From positions 343,341 to 407,340 of the forward strand of contig NZ_JAQIIO010000004.1 of the NCBI RefSeq assembly GCF_027891095.1: a stretch of 64,000 bases of DNA, written 5' to 3'. This stretch comes from Aliiroseovarius salicola (GTDB lineage Bacteria; Pseudomonadota; Alphaproteobacteria; Rhodobacterales; Rhodobacteraceae). Shown here one piece after another: positions 1 to 9,391 of this stretch. Both the position numbers and the translations under genes were made by a program. The notes under the pieces were generated by a model that had not been told where the DNA came from, did not search any database, and was given only the letters and a program-made list of their open reading frames with translations. The number at the start of each line of letters is the position of its first letter. Within the stretch, counting starts at the first letter, position 1.

Positions 1-603
1 GAAAAAATCGGTCATCCGAAATCCGGGGCCACCTGTGCCTGGGTGCCCAGCCCCACCGCCGCGACGCTGCACGCTACCCACTATCATCAGGTGGATGTGA
101 TGGCCCGTCAGGACGAGATTTTGCAGGGTGGACCGCGTGGCACTTTGGAAGACCTTCTGACGATCCCTGTTGCCGAAGGCGAGAACTGGTCAGAAGTCGA
201 GATCCGCGAAGAGGTTGAGAACAACGCGCAGGGCATTCTTGGTTATGTGGTGCGTTGGGTTGGCCAGGGCGTCGGATGCTCGAAAGTGCCGGACATTCAC
301 GACATTGGCCTGATGGAAGATCGCGCCACCTGCCGGATCAGCTCGCAGGCGCTTGCCAACTGGTTACATCATGGCGTGGTCAGTGAAGGTGAGGTGATGA
401 CCGCCATGAAAAAGATGGCGGCCATTGTGGATGAGCAAAATGCAGATGATCCTGCCTATCGTCCGATGGCGCCAGGGTTCGATGGGCAAGAGTTCCAGGC
501 TGCCTGTGATCTTGTGTTCAAAGGGCGGGTGCAGCCTTCGGGGTATACAGAACCTGTGCTGCACGCGCGACGTCTGGCATTGAAAGCGGAATTGGCGAGC
601 TGA
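1..603 (+). CDS. glcB: malate synthase G, C-terminal part (5' truncated by window edge)
   Basis: The reading frame is open from base 1 and ends at 603, so this is the last 200 residues of a gene beginning outside the window. Malate synthase G condenses glyoxylate with acetyl-CoA to malate in the cytosolic glyoxylate shunt. The fragment carries the family's [17 protein letters not shown] stretch and the [26 protein letters not shown] region (here described, not fully quoted), both typical of the C-terminal catalytic and cap portion of the G isoform. The GlcG-like gene follows 13 bp downstream with a strong ribosome site, as in glc-type loci. The identity rests on motif recognition and I am confident of it. 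Confidence 0.93.
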   Translation, partial: EKIGHPKSGATCAWVPSPTAATLHATHYHQVDVMARQDEILQGGPRGTLEDLLTIPVAEGENWSEVEIREEVENNAQGILGYVVRWVGQGVGCSKVPDIHDIGLMEDRATCRISSQALANWLHHGVVSEGEVMTAMKKMAAIVDEQNADDPAYRPMAPGFDGQEFQAACDLVFKGRVQPSGYTEPVLHARRLALKAELAS

Positions 604-616
604 GGAGGGGGCGGTT

Positions 617-1042
617 ATGACACTTACTGTAGAGAATGCACGCGAGATCATTCGCGTAACCAAGGAAGCGGGTGCGGCTGAAAACATGAAGCCTTTGTCC
701 GTTGTCGTGGTGGATGCGGGCGGGCATGTGATTGCATTTGAACGCGGTGAAGGTGCCCCACCGGGCCGGTTCGATATCGCACAAGGCAAGGCCTACGGTT
801 CTATCATGCTCGGGATCGGAGGCACCGCGCAACGGGATCGCGCCGAAGCTCAGGCCTATTTTGTTCTGGCCGCCAATGGGGCGTATCAAGGCCGCCTCGT
901 GCCGGTCCCCGGCGGGATTTTGGTGCGGGACACCAAAGGTGCCGTAATAGGTGCAGTGGGCGTGACCGGCGACACATCTGAAAATGATCTGGCAGCCGGC
1001 GAAGCGGGCATTCAGGCGGTAGGGCTTATCGCTGAAGGATAA
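617..1042 (+). CDS. GlcG/HbpS-type heme-binding-like protein (DUF336)
   Basis: This 141-residue protein has the GlcG/HbpS fold signature: an N-terminal LTVENAREII helix, the strand LSVVVVDAGGHVIAFER, a central AQGKAYGS, and a C-terminal GAVGVTGDTSENDLAAGEAG loop. Family members lie beside glycolate or glyoxylate genes in many proteobacteria. Some bind heme, but the biochemical role of GlcG itself is not established. An excellent purine-rich ribosome site (GAGGAGGGGG) precedes the ATG. The 13-bp gap from glcB implies co-transcription and a link to glycolate/glyoxylate use. No signal peptide is visible, so it is probably cytosolic. Confidence 0.85.
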   Translation: MTLTVENAREIIRVTKEAGAAENMKPLSVVVVDAGGHVIAFERGEGAPPGRFDIAQGKAYGSIMLGIGGTAQRDRAEAQAYFVLAANGAYQGRLVPVPGGILVRDTKGAVIGAVGVTGDTSENDLAAGEAGIQAVGLIAEG

Positions 1043-1063
1043 GCCCCCGAAGCTATCAATAGG

Positions 1064-1267
1064 TCAGGCGGTGGTGCGAATGCATCGGCTGATCCCAACC
1101 AGTTGGTAGATCGCTGAAGCGCCAACCAGCAAATAGACCATGCGCGACAAAAGCGACATGTCACCAAGGATCGCAGCAACCAGATCGAAATTTGCAAGAC
1201 CGACGAGCCCCCAGTTCAATCCGCCTACGGCCAGAAGGATCAGGGTGATGATATGTGTGGGTGTCAT
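1064..1267 (-). CDS. DUF378 small membrane protein
   Basis: The 67-residue product has two hydrophobic segments (about residues 6-28 and 38-58). The N-terminal part contains LAVGGLNWGLVG, the hallmark of the DUF378 (YuzA-like) family. Members are small inner-membrane proteins with no assigned function. It is convergent with the GlcG-like gene, 21 bp from its stop. The fasciclin lipoprotein gene lies upstream on the same strand after 76 bp, so the two may share a transcript; envelope stress or surface roles are guesses only. The overlapping minus frame 1012-1197 is a shadow. Confidence 0.8.
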   Translation of the reverse strand: MTPTHIITLILLAVGGLNWGLVGLANFDLVAAILGDMSLLSRMVYLLVGASAIYQLVGISRCIRTTA

Positions 1268-1343
1268 GGGATGTTCCTTTTTTATTTGATGTGAGTGCTC
1301 GGACGCACCAACGTGGTGCGTCCGACCTGTTTGCGGACCAGCA

Positions 1344-1853
1344 TCAACCTGATGGAATGAGAACGCTGTCGATGACGTGGATCACGCCATTGCTTGCTCC
1401 GACATCAACGGCGGTGACGGTGGCATTATCAATCATGACGCTGCCATTCATCACTTTGATGTCGACGTCGCTGCCATTCACAGTTGTTGCAGATGAAAGC
1501 GTTACGACGTCGGCCGACATCACTTTTCCGGGCACCACATGATAGGTGAGAATAGCAATCAGCTGATCTCTGTTTTCGGGTTTCAGGAGGTTTTCGACTG
1601 TCCCATCAGGCAGGGCTGCAAAGGCTTCGTCGGTTGGAGCAAAGACGGTGAATGGTCCTTCACCCTTCAATGTTCCAACCAAGTCGGCCTCTGTCAGGGC
1701 GGCGGCAAGCGTGTTGAAACTGCCTGCGGATACGGCGGTGTCAACAATGTCCGCACCACCACCTCCTGCATATGACGTACAGGCAGCTAGCGGCGCCACT
1801 CCAAGAGCAATAATGACGGACAAGCTTTTTATTCCGGGGATAGGTAGGGCCAT
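1344..1853 (-). CDS. fasciclin (FAS1)-domain lipoprotein
   Basis: The start is placed at the ATG ending at 1853 because a strong AAAGGAG lies just upstream and the protein then begins with a signal peptide ending in a lipobox (LAAC, Cys25). The open frame runs 90 codons further upstream, but that stretch is not protein-like. Residues about 35-169 form one FAS1 domain: [42 protein letters not shown], and a C-terminal [16 protein letters not shown]1 lipoproteins are surface or periplasmic adhesion-type proteins; the ligand is unknown. The gene is divergent from the PuuR-like regulator across an AT-rich 162-bp region. High confidence for the domain. Confidence 0.9.
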   Translation of the reverse strand: MALPIPGIKSLSVIIALGVAPLAACTSYAGGGGADIVDTAVSAGSFNTLAAALTEADLVGTLKGEGPFTVFAPTDEAFAALPDGTVENLLKPENRDQLIAILTYHVVPGKVMSADVVTLSSATTVNGSDVDIKVMNGSVMIDNATVTAVDVGASNGVIHVIDSVLIPSG

Positions 1854-2015
1854 TTTGGATCTCCTTTCAAGAGGATTTGCATTATGTGAACAATAATTGA
1901 ATGATAGGAAATGTAGCGCGGAAACAAAGCACGTTTTCGTGATGTGAATAAAAATGTAATATGATGAAAAATAGAGCGGTGAGTTTTCCCGTGATGCAAG
2001 AAATGGAACAGTTAC

Positions 2016-2612
2016 ATGTTGTCTGAAACATTGGTCGAGCAAATCGACGCCTATCGAATCGGTCCAAAGATCCACCAGTTGCGCAGTGACAAACGGCTGG
2101 GATTGGCCCAATTGGGGGAACACACGGGCCTGTCAGCAGGTATGTTGTCAAAGATTGAACGCGGTGTTGTGGTGCCGACCCTACCCACGTTGGTGCGTAT
2201 CGCACTTGTCTTCGGAGTGGGGCTGGATCACTTTTTCACCCCGGAAGATGCTCGGCCCACAGCTGTGCATATTCGGGCTAAAGATCGTATCCAACTTCCG
2301 ATAGAGGGGGTAAATGGGGTCACTTATCTGTTTGAGAGCCTCGACTTCCCCGTCCCAGATCGCGTGCTTGAGGCATATCTGGCGAATTTCCCGGCCAAGG
2401 CAAAACCATCCTCGCCCCATGCTCATGCAGGGACCGAGCTGGTTTATGTGTTGGAAGGAACGGTCATTGTCACCATCCATGGCAAACGGAACCAGCTTGA
2501 CGCAGGGGATTCATTTTATTTCGATGCGGATTATGAGCACAGCTATGAGAACGCCGGAGCACCGGACCAATTGGCGCGTGCAATTGTCGCTGTCGTCCCG
2601 AATATACGATGA
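2016..2612 (+). CDS. XRE-family regulator with C-terminal cupin (PuuR-like)
   Basis: The 198-residue protein has an XRE helix-turn-helix at about residues 15-70 ([32 protein letters not shown]) and a single cupin at about 125-190 ([16 protein letters not shown]...[16 protein letters not shown]). This is the architecture of PuuR, a repressor of putrescine catabolism, and of many small-molecule-sensing XRE-cupin regulators. A PuuD-like amidotransferase gene follows after 120 bp on the same strand, which supports a polyamine or gamma-glutamyl link. The ligand cannot be told from sequence. The gene is divergent from the fasciclin gene. No clear Shine-Dalgarno is seen before the ATG. Confidence 0.86.
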   Translation: MLSETLVEQIDAYRIGPKIHQLRSDKRLGLAQLGEHTGLSAGMLSKIERGVVVPTLPTLVRIALVFGVGLDHFFTPEDARPTAVHIRAKDRIQLPIEGVNGVTYLFESLDFPVPDRVLEAYLANFPAKAKPSSPHAHAGTELVYVLEGTVIVTIHGKRNQLDAGDSFYFDADYEHSYENAGAPDQLARAIVAVVPNIR

Positions 2613-2732
2613 CGCCTGAGCAGTAAAATCTCTGTGCCAAACCATTTGCTGTTTTGTATAGTCATTGGGGTTCCAACCCGCCAATGCTATCTGCTATCAC
2701 ATTAAAACAGAAAGACAGTTTTCGGAGAACAC

Positions 2733-3488
2733 ATGTCACGTCCTGTCATTGGTATCATAGGCAATTCCTACTTGCTGAATGATCAATACCCAACACATGC
2801 AGGCGGGACGATGAATTCCGAAGCGATCAGTCAGGTTTCAAATTGCCTGCCGTTAATTGTACCGAGCCATCCGGATCTTGTCTGCGTGAACGAGTTGCTT
2901 GAAGTCTGTGATGGCTTCTTGTTCACAGGTGGGCGCCCGAATGTGCATCCTGAGGAATATGGCGAAGACGCCACAGACGCTCATGGCGAATTTGACCGGT
3001 GCCGTGATGCCATCACTCTGCCCCTGATCCGGGCATGTGTTGAGCGGGGTCAGCCGTTTTTTGGCATCTGCCGTGGGTTTCAAGAGGTGAATGTGGCCAT
3101 GGGGGGCACGCTCTATCCTGAGATCCGTGAGCTGCCGGGGCGTATGAACCACAGAATGCCACCGGACGGCACGCTCGAGGAAAAATTTGAAATCCGCCAC
3201 AATGTTCACTTTGACGAGGGCGGTGTGTTCCATCACTTGCTTGGCTCCACCTGCGTGCGCACAAATACGCTGCACGGGCAGGGGATCAAAACAGCTGGAT
3301 CGCGTGTGGTGATAGAAGGGCAGGCTGACGACGGGACACCCGAAGCAATCCATATTCAGGATGCTCCCGGTTTTACCCTGTCAGTGCAGTGGCATCCCGA
3401 ATACAAGGCGGTAGAAGACCCGGTTTCGCGCGTTTTGTTCACGGCCTTTGGGGACGCAGCACGCGACTGGAAAACCAGCCGCGTCTGA
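2733..3488 (+). CDS. puuD: gamma-glutamyl-gamma-aminobutyrate hydrolase-like class I glutamine amidotransferase (PuuD-like)
   Basis: This 251-residue cytosolic hydrolase carries a class I glutamine amidotransferase triad: Cys113 in PFFGICRGFQEVN, and His221 with Glu223 in QWHPEY. The family (peptidase C26/PuuD) cleaves gamma-glutamyl-GABA to GABA and glutamate at the end of the gamma-glutamylated putrescine pathway. The upstream XRE-cupin regulator fits. No other puu genes (puuA, puuB, puuC) are in this window, so the substrate is inferred. The motif TGGRPNVHPEEYG near residue 65 is typical of the family. Start chosen at the ATG preceded by CGGAG. Confidence 0.85.
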   Translation: MSRPVIGIIGNSYLLNDQYPTHAGGTMNSEAISQVSNCLPLIVPSHPDLVCVNELLEVCDGFLFTGGRPNVHPEEYGEDATDAHGEFDRCRDAITLPLIRACVERGQPFFGICRGFQEVNVAMGGTLYPEIRELPGRMNHRMPPDGTLEEKFEIRHNVHFDEGGVFHHLLGSTCVRTNTLHGQGIKTAGSRVVIEGQADDGTPEAIHIQDAPGFTLSVQWHPEYKAVEDPVSRVLFTAFGDAARDWKTSRV

Positions 3489-3586
3489 TAACCGGATATT
3501 GTTGGTGTGCTGCCGACAAAGATATGGGATGCGCAACGGGTCGTCCCCGCGGGGTGTTTGTTTGGGGCGGGGTTATTTCAGGTCAT

Positions 3587-4350
3587 TTACATAGCCACGC
3601 CCAAGGCACGGGCTTCAAAGCCCCGCAACACCATCCGTGCAGTGGTACCATATGAATTCGGGGCGGTCCGCAATTCAGGAAACATATTGAAAAGCTCTTC
3701 GCGTGATGCGTCGTTGACTGCGGCAAGCCCCTGATGCCCCGGATGAAAGCTCTTGCTCGGCGCGCCTTCGCCATAGATGACTTCATGCCTGTCGAACAGC
3801 AGGTGATAATACGTCACGCTGCCGCACTCTTCCTGTGTGATGGTGTGTCCGTTGATGAGATGCCGTGCAGGTATCATCACTTCGTTCTGATCAATAGGTC
3901 ATCCCCGAGAAAATGATCAGAATAGGAAAAGGCAATATCACCGGCAGACGCGTCTGGGTTGCTGTCGTAGTCAACGACTTCATAGGTGCGGCCGGGGATT
4001 AATGCCGATTCAGATAGCGTATAGTCGCCAGATGCGTCCCACTGTTCGACATCGAATTCAACGACCTGAAACTCTTCACCTGTGACGGTGTCTCGCAGGG
4101 TCCAAACACGTGCTGCGTCTACAGTTGATCCAGTTGATGTGTCAGAGCCAATTGTGACGTCTGCGGTTGCAGTTACTCCGCCAAGACTGTCGTCATCAAG
4201 GGTCAGTCCTTCGACACCGGCTTCGTTGTCGGTAATGACTGCAGAACCATCCGCGGTGGCCGGCCCGGACCAGGTGAATGAGTTCCCAGTAGATGTTGGG
4301 ATGACTCCCCATGGATCGAGATCATAAAATTGTACCGCATACGTTGCCAT
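3587..4350 (-). pseudogene. Hint-domain (hedgehog/intein-type) protein, broken by internal deletion and frameshift
   Basis: An intact frame from 4350 encodes about 157 residues resembling the N-terminal region of Rhodobacterales Hint proteins (DPWG near the start, TGNSFTW, GLTLDDDS, EVWTLRD-like VWTLRDTVTGEEFQV, YEVVDYDSN). It stops at 3877. A second frame overlapping this stop encodes the C-terminal Hint part (NEVMIPARHLING, LLFDRHEVIYGEG, SFHPG, LFNMFPEL) and ends at 3587. The two frames are joined in an ATTGATCAG context where one extra T would restore LFDQNEVMIPARHL. The roughly 100 residues of the Hint core that should lie between (the catalytic Cys and the TxxH block) are absent. I therefore call a degenerate gene; a sequencing error explains at most the frameshift, not the missing core. 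Confidence 0.72.
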
Positions 4351-4572
4351 GGACCACTCATTACAAATTATCTTTGGGTGCAGACGAAAAGAGTTTGCGA
4401 CACCCGAACCAGTTACATGTTTCTTATTTCATAAAGAATTTTGCCCAAACCAAGATTGAAATGGTTTGGGCACGGGAAAATCACTTCAACGTGTCAGATT
4501 AAACAGTCTGCTACGCTGAAGTGCCCTGATGGAGTTGATCTAACCTGATGGAAAAGAACCTCTATTGCACGG

Positions 4573-6810
4573 TCAGATCAAGAAGTTAAATTTCTCAATC
4601 AGCGGAAGGTGACGTGCTCTGTCTCCCGTGAGGTCAAACAGTGCATTTGCCAGAGCAGGTGCTGCCGGAGGTGTGCCGGGTTCGCCAACGCCTCCGATAC
4701 GTTCCATGTTTTGCAAAAGCTTCACATGAAAGCGCGGCACATTCAGCATGCGCATCACGTCGTAATCAGGGAAATTCTCTTGTTCTACCATGCCGTCCGA
4801 GAACGTGATTTGGCCATGTAATGCGGCAGACAAACCAAAGACGGCCCCCCCGGTCAGCTGAGCTTCGACATTCAGCGGATCCAGAACCAACCCCAAATCA
4901 GCCGCAATCCACATATCGCTGATCTGGATTAGCCCGTCATCGTTGCGCCGCACCTCTATCACCTCAGCGACAGCCGTGCCGAATGAGAAGGTGAAGGCAA
5001 CACCGCGGCCAACGCCGTCTGGTGTCTTGCCAGTCCAACCACTCATATCGCGCACGGTTTCAAGGACCGTTGCAGAGGGCGCGTGTTCGGGGCGGATATG
5101 GTGCAGCCGGAACTCAAGCGGGTCAGTACCAGCTTTGTGTGCAAGCTCGTCAATAAAGCTTTCATGGAAAAAGGCGTTTTGGCTGTTTCCGACAGAGCGC
5201 CAGAACCCAACCGGTATGGCCACATCAGCCGCATAGCCCCGAATTCGCTGATTGGCGATCTGATACGGCTGATCATGAGCCCCCTCGGTGATCGTCGGAT
5301 CTGCCGGGTTTAATTCAAACCCGAGATAGTTGGTGAGAAATTGCTTCATGATTGACGGGGCGGCCAGCTGGCCGTCCAGAGCGGTGATCTTGTCATCATC
5401 CAGCACAGCACGCATGCGGGCAATGGCACCGGGTCGGTAGAAATCATGGCGCATGTCTTCTTCACGAGACCATGTGGTCTGGACGGGTACGCCGGGTAAA
5501 GCCATCGCTACTTTGGTTGCGATTTCAGCATAGTCGACCATCGCGCGGCGGCCATATCCACCGCCAAGATAGGGCGTATGAACCGTCACGTTTTCGCTGT
5601 CCACATTTGCCACTTTGGCACAGGCATCCCGGACCATCACAGGCGCCTGGTTCGGGGACCAGACCTGAACTTTGCCATCCTCAATCAGAACCGTGCTGTT
5701 CATCGGCTCCATCGTCGCATGGGCCAGATAGGGCACGTGATACTCAGCGGAAAACACGTCACCTGTGAGAGTAGCATCGACGTTGCCATCGTCTCGCGCA
5801 GTGCTGTTCGGATCAACGTCGAACGCCTGTTCGATCTTTGCAAAAACATCTTTTGTTTCAGCGGGGTAGGGAGCTTCTCCCCATTCCACGTCAATCGCGT
5901 TCACCGCTTGAATCGCCAGCCAGGTGTTGGACGCAATAACCGCGATACCCTGCCCCAGATCCACGATTTTTTCGACACCTGGCATGTTTTCGGCGGGGCC
6001 TGCGTCATAGGACAACATAGCCGCACCCAACCGGGGTGACATGCGCACCGAGGCGTATTTCATTCCTGGCAGTCGAATATCGATCCCAAAGTCGGCGGTG
6101 CCCGTGGCTTTGCCGGGCTGGTCCTTGCGGGGCTGGCTCTTGCCGAGGTAACGCCACTCGGACGGTGATTTCAGCCGAGGGGATTGCTCTGGTTCTAGTT
6201 TGGCAGCCGCAGTTGCAAGAAGAGCGTACGGAAGTTTTGTTCCGTCATTTGCCACAACTGCACCGTTCTCAGTGTGCAGCTGATCAAGCCCGACACCAAG
6301 TTGGTTTGCGGCGGCTTGCAGCAATGTGGTGCGAGCAGAAGCTCCTGCAAACCGCATCCTGTCAAACGCATCAAGTGTGCTGGTCGACCCCCCGGTCATT
6401 TGCAGCGATATCAATTTGGGAAATGCCTGAGCAAGAGTTGCCCCCCAACCATTGGATGGCTGTTCTTGACTGACATCATAATGACGGTCTGCTGTAAATG
6501 CGCTGTTAAAGTAGGCCTGCGCCGCAGGTCCATGGATCACGTTTACCTGGTCCAGATCCACATCCAGTTCTTCGGCCACAAGGGCTGCCAATGTTGTCAT
6601 GACACCCTGACCCATCTCTGCGCGCGGAGCGATGATCGTCACACCATCCTCGTTGATCATGACCCAGGGGTTCAGTGTGCCGTCTTCATTTGGGATCGGG
6701 TTGTCCGGGGTTTCCAGCAACTTGTAAGCGCCGAACGCAACGCCACCAGCCACGGTGGCGCTGGTGACAAGAAAGGCGCGGCGGCTGAACGTACGAAGCT
6801 TGCCCATCAC
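4573..6810 (-). CDS. molybdenum hydroxylase large subunit, IorB-type (xanthine dehydrogenase family)
   Basis: The 745-residue protein matches the molybdopterin-binding subunit of two-subunit aldehyde or isoquinoline oxidoreductases. It starts with a twin-arginine-like signal ([15 protein letters not shown], residues 9-23), so the enzyme probably folds in the cytosol and is exported. Repeated molybdopterin-dehydrogenase motifs are visible ([21 protein letters not shown] near 60; [36 protein letters not shown] near the end). It overlaps the upstream iron-sulfur subunit gene by four bases, so the two are translationally coupled. Electrons probably pass to a cytochrome not encoded here. The substrate is unknown. 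The divergent TetR gene is the likely regulator. Confidence 0.9.
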   Translation of the reverse strand: MMGKLRTFSRRAFLVTSATVAGGVAFGAYKLLETPDNPIPNEDGTLNPWVMINEDGVTIIAPRAEMGQGVMTTLAALVAEELDVDLDQVNVIHGPAAQAYFNSAFTADRHYDVSQEQPSNGWGATLAQAFPKLISLQMTGGSTSTLDAFDRMRFAGASARTTLLQAAANQLGVGLDQLHTENGAVVANDGTKLPYALLATAAAKLEPEQSPRLKSPSEWRYLGKSQPRKDQPGKATGTADFGIDIRLPGMKYASVRMSPRLGAAMLSYDAGPAENMPGVEKIVDLGQGIAVIASNTWLAIQAVNAIDVEWGEAPYPAETKDVFAKIEQAFDVDPNSTARDDGNVDATLTGDVFSAEYHVPYLAHATMEPMNSTVLIEDGKVQVWSPNQAPVMVRDACAKVANVDSENVTVHTPYLGGGYGRRAMVDYAEIATKVAMALPGVPVQTTWSREEDMRHDFYRPGAIARMRAVLDDDKITALDGQLAAPSIMKQFLTNYLGFELNPADPTITEGAHDQPYQIANQRIRGYAADVAIPVGFWRSVGNSQNAFFHESFIDELAHKAGTDPLEFRLHHIRPEHAPSATVLETVRDMSGWTGKTPDGVGRGVAFTFSFGTAVAEVIEVRRNDDGLIQISDMWIAADLGLVLDPLNVEAQLTGGAVFGLSAALHGQITFSDGMVEQENFPDYDVMRMLNVPRFHVKLLQNMERIGGVGEPGTPPAAPALANALFDLTGDRARHLPLIEKFNFLI

Positions 6811-7271
6811 GACACCTCCATTTGTTTTGAGGCGTCATGTATTGCAGCCCGAATTCGAGGATAGGTGCCGCATCGACACAGGTTGCCGGACATGGCTTCG
6901 TCGATTTCTGCGTCAGAGGGGGCTGGATTTTCTGCCAGAAGGCTTGCAGCCTGCATGATCTGGCCCGACTGGCAGTATCCGCATTGAGCCACCTGATGTT
7001 TGACCCATGCTTGTTGCAACGCATTTGATGCATCCGGAGATCCCAATCCTTCGACGGTGGTGACCGAACCTTCGACATCTTCCAGCGCGACCTGACACGA
7101 CCGCACGGCCTCTCCGTTCACGTGGACCGTGCAGGCCCCACAGGCCGCGACGCCGCAACCAAATTTGGTTCCTGTCAATTCAAGAGCGTCACGCAACACC
7201 CATAGAAGGGGCATGTCGCCGGGCAGATCCACCTTGTGCTTGGTGCCGTTGATGGTGAGTTCATAGGTCAT
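6807..7271 (-). CDS. [2Fe-2S] subunit of molybdenum hydroxylase, IorA-type
   Basis: The 154-residue protein has the two-cluster layout of the XDH/IorA small subunit: a plant-type ferredoxin domain with Cys39, Cys44, Cys47 and Cys59, and an all-helical C-terminal domain with CGYC at 97-100 and CRC at 132-134. It shuttles electrons from the molybdenum site of the adjacent large subunit. Start is set at the ATG ending at 7271 (MTYELTING), preceded by GGAAGA. The longer frame from 7319 adds 16 residues not seen in the family. It has no signal peptide, as expected if it is carried out with the Tat-bearing partner. Confidence 0.92.
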   Translation of the reverse strand: MTYELTINGTKHKVDLPGDMPLLWVLRDALELTGTKFGCGVAACGACTVHVNGEAVRSCQVALEDVEGSVTTVEGLGSPDASNALQQAWVKHQVAQCGYCQSGQIMQAASLLAENPAPSDAEIDEAMSGNLCRCGTYPRIRAAIHDASKQMEVS

Positions 7272-7312
7272 CACATTCTTCCAATCGGGCTGGTAATGGG
7301 GCCACTTACAAT

Positions 7313-7372
7313 CTGACAAAATGGACTTGTTATGTCAGCAAGTCAATTGACGAAATTTGCTAAATATGTCAA
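7313..7372. promoter_or_regulatory. candidate TetR operator cluster between iorA and tetR genes
   Basis: The divergent intergenic region holds TGTCA/TGACA half-sites arranged as inverted repeats: CTGACA at 7313-7318 with TGTCAG at 7333-7338; the perfect palindrome GTCAATTGAC at 7342-7351; and TTGAC at 7347-7351 with GTCAA at 7368-7372, whose centres are 21 bp (two helical turns) apart. Binding by the adjacent TetR-family protein is inference. Confidence 0.5.
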
Positions 7373-7426
7373 TTTATCCACTAGGTCCGGCACACACCAC
7401 GAGCACAAGAAGACGAGATTCAACGA

Positions 7427-8002
7427 ATGAACATCGATGACAAACAAATGTCCATTTTCATGGCAGCGATTGAGGTGTTTCAGCTTTATGGGTTTCGCAG
7501 ATCTTCAATGGAGGACATCGCAACTGCCGCTGGCATGTCGCGCGCGGCGCTTTATCTGCATTTCAAGAACAAACAGGACCTGTTCCGTCGACTGGTCACC
7601 ATGTTCTTTGCTCAGGCTGTTCTGGATCTAAGCGCCGAACTCACCCGTGACCCCGAACGACCGGTTGCAGAGACATTGACCGCTGCTTTGCTGGCCAAAG
7701 GTGGGGCGGGGATGGAGGCTTTGTTCAACTCGCCTCATGGGCACGAACTTATGGAAGTGAAGGATTCAGCCGCCCAAGCAGAAGTGGCTGATGGTATGGC
7801 GCTTGTTTCCGAGGTCCTGGCGAATTGGTTTGAAGCGCAGGCGAATGCGGGGCGGGTCACGCTGGAATTATCCGCATCAGATTTGGCCAAGACGCTTCTG
7901 CACGGTCTTGATGGCGTAAAAATCAACGCCACGACCTATCAGGGCTACAGGGATGGGATCACACGCATGAGCCGTGTTTTCGGCAAATCCATTTCCGTTT
8001 GA
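7427..8002 (+). CDS. TetR/AcrR-family transcriptional regulator
   Basis: This 191-residue protein has an N-terminal TetR helix-turn-helix (residues about 8-55: IFMAAIEVFQLYGFRRSSMEDIATAAGMSRAALYLHFKNKQDLF, described in parts) and a helical ligand-binding C-terminal half. It is divergent from the IorAB-type molybdenum hydroxylase genes and separated from them by 155 bp with several palindromic half-sites, so it most likely represses those genes and itself until an inducer is bound. The inducer is unknown. The ATG is preceded only by a weak purine stretch. Confidence 0.9.
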   Translation: MNIDDKQMSIFMAAIEVFQLYGFRRSSMEDIATAAGMSRAALYLHFKNKQDLFRRLVTMFFAQAVLDLSAELTRDPERPVAETLTAALLAKGGAGMEALFNSPHGHELMEVKDSAAQAEVADGMALVSEVLANWFEAQANAGRVTLELSASDLAKTLLHGLDGVKINATTYQGYRDGITRMSRVFGKSISV

Positions 8003-8016
8003 CCAGTCCCGCTAGG

Positions 8017-9174
8017 TCAGTGACCTCGATCTGCCATAAATCCGGCCAGCCGCTTAACCCCTTCACGAATGTCATCGGTTGACCGGGCGTAGGAAAACCG
8101 CAGGGTCTGGGCGCCACGTCGAGGGTCAAAATCAAGACCGGGCGTGACGGCAACTCCCGCTTTTTCAAGGATTTCAGCGGCAAAGGCTCGGCTGTCTGTG
8201 GTGTAGTCACTCACATCGCAATAGATGTAAAACGCACCATCAGCCGGGGCGAATTTCTCAAATCCGATCTTCGGAAGTTCCTCGGTTAGAATGCGCCTGT
8301 TTTCTCTGTAAGTTTGAAGGTTTGCATCAAGCTCTTCACGTGAGTTCAGCGCCGCAATTGCTGCAACTTGACTGGCATGAGGGGCACAGATGAACATGTT
8401 CTGAGCAATCCGCTCCACATGCCGGATGTGATCGTCAGGGACAATCATCCAACCGACCCGCCAACCAGTCATTGAGAAATATTTTGAGAAGCTGTTGATC
8501 ACATAAATGTCATCAGACACCTCAAGGGCCGACACCGCCCGGCCATCATATTGCAGTCCGTGATAGATTTCGTCCGCGATGAAAGCAGTGCCCTGAGCGT
8601 GGCATTTTCTTATGAGAGCCTCCAGTTCGCCATGCCCCAGCATGGTGCCTGATGGGTTGGCAGGAGAGGCGGTGATCATACCGGCAAGACCGGGCGGGAT
8701 ATCGGAAGGGACAGGCTGATAGCGGTTTTCCGCTGCGGTCTGAAGACCAACGGCTTCGATGCTCATGGCCTTTAGGATCTGTCGGTAGGATGGATAACCG
8801 GGTTCACCCAAACCGACCTTGTCGCCCGCATCAAACAGGGCCGAAAAGGCCAGAATGAAGGCCCCGGAACTGCCCGGTGTTACCACCACTCGAGCGGGAT
8901 CTAGGTCAACATTATACCAATCCTTATAAAGGCTTGCGATGCCTTTTCGAAGTTCTGGGAGACCCAGCGCCACGGTATAACCCAGCGCGTCTTTTCCCAT
9001 CTCTTGCACAAGCGCCTCTCGCGCCGCGCGCGGTGCAGGTGTAGATGGTTGCCCCACTTCCATATGGATGATGTGACGACCGCTTTCCTCTGCCGCACGG
9101 GCCGCTTCCATCACATCCATCACGATGAACGGGTCCACCTGTCCACGGGTCGATTTGCGCATTATGTCATCCAA
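8017..9174 (-). CDS. class I/II pyridoxal-phosphate aminotransferase
   Basis: The 385-residue protein is a fold-type I aminotransferase. Visible elements are VEVGQPSTPAP-like HMEVGQPSTPAP near 37, ASPANPSGT near 169, DEIYHGLQY at 201-209, and the PLP lysine (K231) in NSFSKYFSMTGWRVGW. The C-terminal GVAVTPGLDFDP and TLRFSYARS are typical of AspC/PatA-like enzymes. The amino donor cannot be named from sequence. It is convergent with the TetR gene (14 bp) and divergent from the DsbA-family gene. Two possible ATG starts lie 12 bp apart; I kept the upstream one. Confidence 0.88.
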   Translation of the reverse strand: MDDIMRKSTRGQVDPFIVMDVMEAARAAEESGRHIIHMEVGQPSTPAPRAAREALVQEMGKDALGYTVALGLPELRKGIASLYKDWYNVDLDPARVVVTPGSSGAFILAFSALFDAGDKVGLGEPGYPSYRQILKAMSIEAVGLQTAAENRYQPVPSDIPPGLAGMITASPANPSGTMLGHGELEALIRKCHAQGTAFIADEIYHGLQYDGRAVSALEVSDDIYVINSFSKYFSMTGWRVGWMIVPDDHIRHVERIAQNMFICAPHASQVAAIAALNSREELDANLQTYRENRRILTEELPKIGFEKFAPADGAFYIYCDVSDYTTDSRAFAAEILEKAGVAVTPGLDFDPRRGAQTLRFSYARSTDDIREGVKRLAGFMADRGH

Positions 9175-9391
9175 TCGCGGGAAAATTTCTAATCAAGCGG
9201 TTGGTGCCGCGAGGAGGTGAAACTGTCAACCTTCGTTTCTGCATTGAAGCAAAAGACACTCCATAGGCAAAACAACTCGCGACCCGGCTTGCTCGCGCGA
9301 GTTTGATCGGGGAAATCCTTTACAAGACTTGGCCCAATCGCTGCAATGGCCTATGTCGAAGTAACATTCGATTCAACATGAAGAGAGATCA

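Noticed and set aside
1854..2123. N-terminal extension of the fasciclin gene
   Set aside because: It precedes a clear ribosome site and lipoprotein signal, overlaps the divergent regulator gene, and is AT-rich non-coding sequence.
3545..3554. Perfect palindrome CCCCGCGGGG after the PuuD-like gene
   Set aside because: It has no loop and no T-run, so it is a poor terminator; too short and GC-simple to call an operator.
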